A stretch of 9,313 nucleotides of DNA from Deltaproteobacteria bacterium (lineage in GTDB: Bacteria > Desulfobacterota > Desulfarculia > Adiutricales > Adiutricaceae). The stretch lies in NCBI GenBank assembly GCA_031279155.1, contig JAITJB010000074.1:1-9313 (forward strand), given 5' to 3'. A model generated the notes under the pieces. That model saw only the letters and a program-made list of their open reading frames with translations. It did no database searches and was not told the DNA's origin. The position numbers were made by a program, and so were the translations under genes. This document shows positions 5,946-9,313 of the stretch, in pieces. Position 1 is the stretch's first letter; each line of letters starts with the position of its first letter.

Positions 5946-7202
5946 ATGGACCATCTGCTCAATCACCTCATGAAAAAGAGTGCAACCGCTCCCACCAGAA
6001 GCGACGGTCGTCCAAGCTTAGGGTTAATGATGATCGTTAAAAACGAGGCCGATAACCTGCCCCACAGCTTAGGCCCCTTGGTCGGTCATTTTGAACAGAT
6101 AGTCGTCGTAGATACTGGCTCCAATGACCGGACCACCGAGATGGCAGCTGGCTACGGGGCCCACGTGGTCGATTTTGTTTGGTGTGACGATTTTTCGGCG
6201 GCCAGAAATTTTGCCATTAAGCAGATGACTACCGATTACATCCTCTGGCTTGACGCTGATAACAGCCTGACCTTAGCTGATTTGGGCCATATCCGCGATA
6301 GGTTAACTTTTGAGCCCATCGTCTTGATGGCCACCGAAGTGGTGGTCCCTCAAGGCGATCGCCTCTGGCAGAAGAGAGTCTTCCCCAACCATAAAGACGC
6401 CTTCTTTGTCGGGACTGTTCATGAGCAGCTCTCTCACCCCGCCCAGTGGCCGGTCATGGACTGCGGAGCTCAAATCCGCCATTGGGGCTACTCTGACGCT
6501 AACGCCGCCAGGCGCAAGGGCCAGAGAAATCTTGAGCTCTTAGTTGCCGCGCCAGAGACGGCTGCCGGGGATTTTTACTATCTCTACCAAACTGGCCGCA
6601 CCCTTATGAACTTAAAGTACTTAAAAGAAGCTGAGGTCTATCTTTCCAGGGCCGCATATGACCCGCTAAAGACGCTAACTACCGAAAGCGAGCAGCCAAA
6701 CCCCTCTCTTTGGAGCCATGCTTTAATATTACTTTCGCAAGTAAGAACTAGACTTAGCCGAAACGTAGAAGCCGAAGACGCCCTGCGCGATCTATGTCTG
6801 GCCAGACCGGACTACGGCCCGGGCCGGGCTTATTTAGGCAAATTTCTCTACGATAGCCAGCGCTTTGAAGAAGCCATCGAAGAATTGGCGGCGGCCATAA
6901 ACTTAGGCTGCGGCGACCCTGGTTGGGGCGCCGATCCCACGGCCTTGGGTTTTAGAACGGCCTGTTTACTGGCTAGATCCAGAGAAAAATTAGGTCACAT
7001 GACTCAAGCTTGGCGGGCCTGGCGGATGGCCAGCGGTTACTGCCCTTCTCACCCGGAACCCTATGTGGCCATGGCCGAATCATACTTGGCCGAAGGCGAT
7101 AGTAATCAGGCCAAAAAACTCTTAGACATTGCCATTAGCCTGGCCCCGGCCCACCGCCGGGCCTTAAGTCTTTCGATGGCCTTGGAGGTGAATCAGTGCT
7201 AA
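5946..7202 (+). CDS. Family 2 glycosyltransferase with C-terminal TPR region
   Basis: 418 residues. The GT-A domain (about 24-200) begins GLMMIVKNEADNLP, the family's opening strand and nucleotide-binding loop. It continues with VVVDTGSNDRT (53-63) and carries the metal-binding DxD as DAD in ILWLDADN (99-106). RVFPN (144-148), VGTVHEQL (155-162) and RHWGYSD, with ARRKGQRNLELL following, are typical of bacterial GT2 proteins related to WaaE/KdtX and SunS-like transferases. Residues about 208-400 form TPR-like helices (YYLYQTGRTLMNLKYLKEAEVYLSRAA, RFEEAIEELAAAINL, AKKLLDIAISLAPAH). The tail may hold the protein acceptor or partner enzymes, as TPRs do in O-GlcNAc transferases; this is inference. 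It starts 9 bp after the Maf stop and ends by overlapping the next gene by 7 bp. Confidence 0.9.
   Translation: MDHLLNHLMKKSATAPTRSDGRPSLGLMMIVKNEADNLPHSLGPLVGHFEQIVVVDTGSNDRTTEMAAGYGAHVVDFVWCDDFSAARNFAIKQMTTDYILWLDADNSLTLADLGHIRDRLTFEPIVLMATEVVVPQGDRLWQKRVFPNHKDAFFVGTVHEQLSHPAQWPVMDCGAQIRHWGYSDANAARRKGQRNLELLVAAPETAAGDFYYLYQTGRTLMNLKYLKEAEVYLSRAAYDPLKTLTTESEQPNPSLWSHALILLSQVRTRLSRNVEAEDALRDLCLARPDYGPGRAYLGKFLYDSQRFEEAIEELAAAINLGCGDPGWGADPTALGFRTACLLARSREKLGHMTQAWRAWRMASGYCPSHPEPYVAMAESYLAEGDSNQAKKLLDIAISLAPAHRRALSLSMALEVNQC
7184..7188 (+). promoter_or_regulatory. Strong Shine-Dalgarno site for a GTG start
   Basis: GGAGG lies 7 nt before the GTG at 7196, within the last codons of the preceding glycosyltransferase. 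It supports the GTG start and the 7-bp overlap GTGCTAA. Confidence 0.75.
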
Positions 7203-8329
7203 CCATAGGGCTTTTCACTGACGGCCCGGCATTTGAGGGGGACGCCACTGAAACCGGGCCCTTGGGCGGAGCGGAGACATGTTTCATCCAGATGGCTAGA
7301 GCCCTAGCTAGAACCGGCCACCAGGTAATTGCCCTCAATAACTGCCAGGCGCCTACGGTTCACCATAATGTCCGCTATTATCCTTTCCGGCAGTCACTAC
7401 CCCTTTTAGCCAGACAATCGTTTGACATCATGGTGGTCAGCCGGTTTTTTGGCTTCTTTAGTTTACCCATTAAAAGTCGCCTTAAGGTCTTATGGAATCA
7501 CGATACTTTAGATAACGCCATGGCCTTAAGGGCCATTCACGATGAGATCGATCTGTTTTTAATGCTCTCAAACTTCCACCAGGACAATTACCTAACCAGG
7601 CTTCCCCAATTAGACAATCGGACGGTGGTGACCCGAAATGGGTTAGATTTTGATCTCTTAGATAAGGCCGCCGAAGGCGTAAAAAAAGTCCCCGGAAAAC
7701 TTATCTACGCATCCCGTCCTGAAAGAGGGCTAACCATTTTGTTAGAAAACATCTGGCCTAGGCTATCTAAGGCTAGAGACGATCTGAGGCTATATTTGTG
7801 CGGTTACACCGTAGACGATAGACTTCTGGATCCTAGACTCAAACAGCAGTACAATCATCTAAGTCTTCTGACGCAAATGGACCCCAAGATCATAAATCTT
7901 GGCCCACTTTCCAAAGAGGAGTACTACCGTCACTTAGGAGAAGCCGAGATGATGGTTTACCCATCAAACTTTCCGGAAGTCAGCTGTTTGGCTGTCTTAG
8001 AGGCCCAGGCTTTAGGTACTGCCGTCCTAACCACCGATAACTACGCCTTAAGCGAATCGGTAGTCATACCGGAATTTAAAATCTCCGGTCGCCCGTCCTC
8101 TCAAGCTTACTTCGACAACTATATCGACCGGGCCCTAAAACTCTTAGCCGACCGAAACGCCATTCTAGCCTTAACCGATAAGGCTAAAACAATTATCCGG
8201 TCCAGTTATAGTTGGGATAAGATTGCCAGCGAGTGGCTCCGAATTTTCGATCTGGCCCTCAAGAGTAAGGAAAGTCGGCCGTGCTTCCTGGAGGTGGACT
8301 CCGGAGGCTCCAATGCGCTCTTGGTTTGA
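7196..8329 (+). CDS. Family 4 (GT-B) glycosyltransferase
   Basis: 377 residues with a GTG start. The N-terminal domain opens LTIGLFTDGP and has the glycine loop PLGGAET (22-28) followed by the helix MARALARTGHQV, as in GT4 enzymes. The C-terminal domain begins KLIYASRPERGL (168-179), has LCGYT (201-205), and carries the EX7E motif as E261 to E269 in PEVSCLAVLEAQALGT, whose glutamates contact the nucleotide sugar. Length and order fit a complete retaining GT4 enzyme. There is no signal peptide or membrane segment, so it should act in the cytoplasm on a soluble or inner-leaflet acceptor. Donor sugar is not predictable. The last 17 bp overlap the next gene. Confidence 0.9.
   Translation: MLTIGLFTDGPAFEGDATETGPLGGAETCFIQMARALARTGHQVIALNNCQAPTVHHNVRYYPFRQSLPLLARQSFDIMVVSRFFGFFSLPIKSRLKVLWNHDTLDNAMALRAIHDEIDLFLMLSNFHQDNYLTRLPQLDNRTVVTRNGLDFDLLDKAAEGVKKVPGKLIYASRPERGLTILLENIWPRLSKARDDLRLYLCGYTVDDRLLDPRLKQQYNHLSLLTQMDPKIINLGPLSKEEYYRHLGEAEMMVYPSNFPEVSCLAVLEAQALGTAVLTTDNYALSESVVIPEFKISGRPSSQAYFDNYIDRALKLLADRNAILALTDKAKTIIRSSYSWDKIASEWLRIFDLALKSKESRPCFLEVDSGGSNALLV
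8303..8307 (+). promoter_or_regulatory. Shine-Dalgarno site of the last, partial gene
   Basis: GGAGG lies 5 nt before the ATG at 8313, inside the end of the GT4 gene. Together with 333 uninterrupted codons downstream it supports a real gene beginning here. Confidence 0.75.
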
Positions 8330-9313
8330 GGATAACCTGGCCCTCTTGGAGGCCAAAAATCCTGAGATGGCTAGAATCTTAGCCGATTGCCCTAAGGTCT
8401 TTAAGCCCTCAACAAACTTAGCCCAAAAAACTCGCCAAATCACCGCCCCGCCTTGGCCGCAAAACCCGCCAGACCTGCCAGATCAAAAAGCTCCCAAAGA
8501 TCAGCAAAACTTACCAGCCCCGCAAAACTTGCCAGATCAAGAAAACTTGCCAAATTCCCAAGCTCTTGAGGATCTTTGGGCTCAAGGGGGCTGTCTGCTC
8601 TTTCCCATTAGTGGTACTCCCTACCAAGTAAGCTTAAGCCCAGGACCAAAGGATCTGCCGTGTTTAAGTTTTTTGGGCCAAGATAGTCAGATGCGCTTAG
8701 TCTCGGTTTTGTCGCCCCAAAACGAGGATAAGGCCTTAGTCGATAGGTTTTTAAACATCTCAAATTTAGATCTAGATGGCGTAACCCTATTGGGCTTTGG
8801 CTTAGGTTACCACGCGGAATATCTGGCCCAAAAACTCCCCCCTGAGGCCCCCTTGTGGCTCATTGAGGCCATAGCCCCACTAGCGGCTGCGGCCTTTACG
8901 GCTAGGGATCTGAGCTCTCTTTTAACTAGGCCGGGCTTTACCTTGCGCCTAGGACCAACGCCAAGTCTCCCGAAAGGCGCCCCCAAAAATATCTTAGCTA
9001 GGCCGGCTAACCTCAGAATCAATGAGCAACACTTCGGGAATCTCTACCCAATAAAATTAAAACCCAATCATTCATTGCATCTCGAACAGGCCAAGCAGGC
9101 CGGGCATCCCGAGCATTCCGAGCATACCGAACATTCAAATCAGGCCGGGCGTTCCAAGCATCCAGAGCATTCCGAGCATCCAAAAAATTCCGAACATACG
9201 GAGCATTCCGAACAGGCCGATCAGGCCGCTCAGGGCAATCAAGGCAATCAGGCCAATAAAGAAGAATATCTCCAAAATTCCGAGCCTAATTATGCCCCTC
9301 ACCTGCGGCCCCT
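8313..9313 (+). CDS. Second Maf/DUF115-like protein, N-terminal part, cut by the window edge
   Basis: The frame is open from ATG 8313 to the right edge: 333 codons without a stop. Residues about 45-82 are a Pro/Gln/Asn-rich linker containing an 18-bp tandem repeat. Residues about 90-255 look like a folded domain with VTLLGFGLGYHAEYLA (157-172), followed by LWLIEA (181-186). This parallels FGLGLGWH followed by KVFEPD in the Maf protein encoded at 4305-5936, so it is probably the N-terminal domain of a second Maf-like or related glycosyltransferase. Residues 258-314 are 19 consecutive three-residue repeats. The diagnostic GxGPSL block is not reached; in the complete paralogue it comes about 145 residues after the glycine-rich motif, and here the repeat insert would push it past the edge. 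A CgeB-type protein with a similar N-terminal domain is the main alternative. Confidence 0.72.
   Translation, partial: MRSWFEDNLALLEAKNPEMARILADCPKVFKPSTNLAQKTRQITAPPWPQNPPDLPDQKAPKDQQNLPAPQNLPDQENLPNSQALEDLWAQGGCLLFPISGTPYQVSLSPGPKDLPCLSFLGQDSQMRLVSVLSPQNEDKALVDRFLNISNLDLDGVTLLGFGLGYHAEYLAQKLPPEAPLWLIEAIAPLAAAAFTARDLSSLLTRPGFTLRLGPTPSLPKGAPKNILARPANLRINEQHFGNLYPIKLKPNHSLHLEQAKQAGHPEHSEHTEHSNQAGRSKHPEHSEHPKNSEHTEHSEQADQAAQGNQGNQANKEEYLQNSEPNYAPHLRP
8505..8558 (+). repeat. 18-bp in-frame tandem repeat, three units
   Basis: Three units at 8505-8522, 8523-8540 and 8541-8558 share (C/G)AAAACTT(A/G)CCA and differ in the last six bases. They encode QNLPAP, QNLPDQ and ENLPNS within the Pro/Gln-rich linker of the last gene. 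Similar PDLPDQ text just upstream may be an older copy. Confidence 0.8.
9084..9257 (+). repeat. 9-bp in-frame repeat tract, 19 units (E-H-S / E-Q-A type)
   Basis: The tract reads as 19 consecutive 9-bp units plus one extra codon, related to GAGCATTCC and GAACAGGCC. In protein each unit is an often charged or polar residue (E, K, N, D, G, A), then His/Gln/Arg/Asn, then Ser/Ala/Pro/Thr/Gly: EQA KQA GHP EHS EHT EHS and so on to NQA. Phase is kept throughout without insertion. About nine histidines fall in the middle position. It interrupts the putative Maf-like protein between its first domain and whatever follows the window edge. Confidence 0.88.

Overview
The window looks like a chromosomal stretch of a motile Gram-negative bacterium. 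Four things point that way: a near-perfect sigma-54 (RpoN) promoter, a protein with a cleavable signal peptide and Sel1 repeats, a Maf/DUF115-type flagellin-glycosylation protein, and several glycosyltransferases fused to TPR-like helical regions. This combination is familiar from anaerobic Desulfobacterota (Deltaproteobacteria), but taxonomy cannot be fixed from the sequence alone. Genes have about 50% GC with many TTA leucine codons; the left flank is AT-rich.

Left end (1-395): the end of a CRISPR array with three near-identical 35-bp repeats, a fourth degenerate repeat and a barely recognisable fifth in register. No cas gene is in the window. Then comes one monocistronic gene (396-1211) for an exported Sel1-repeat protein, closed by a strong intrinsic terminator with a perfect 16-bp stem (1255-1299).

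Right part (1359-9313): one long operon on the + strand, starting from the sigma-54 promoter at 1359-1373. Gene order: radical SAM protein with a twitch/SPASM-like iron-sulfur domain; CgeB-like glycosyltransferase with a TPR-like tail; Maf/DUF115 protein; family 2 glycosyltransferase with a TPR tail; family 4 glycosyltransferase; and a second Maf-like gene that runs off the right edge. The genes overlap or nearly touch, with Shine-Dalgarno sites inside the preceding gene, so they are probably co-transcribed and translationally coupled. In three cases the Shine-Dalgarno position argues for a start downstream of the longest possible one (1434, 2711, 4305).

Interpretation (inference): the operon encodes a protein- or surface-glycan glycosylation pathway, most likely for flagellin, because Maf proteins transfer nonulosonic acids to flagellin in well-studied bacteria and sigma-54 often controls flagellar genes. 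Neither a flagellin nor sugar-biosynthesis genes are present, so acceptor and sugar are unknown. The most unusual features are in-frame tandem repeats of 9, 18 and 36 bp in the radical SAM gene and the last gene. The clearest is a run of 19 consecutive three-residue units of the type Glu-His-Ser / Glu-Gln-Ala.
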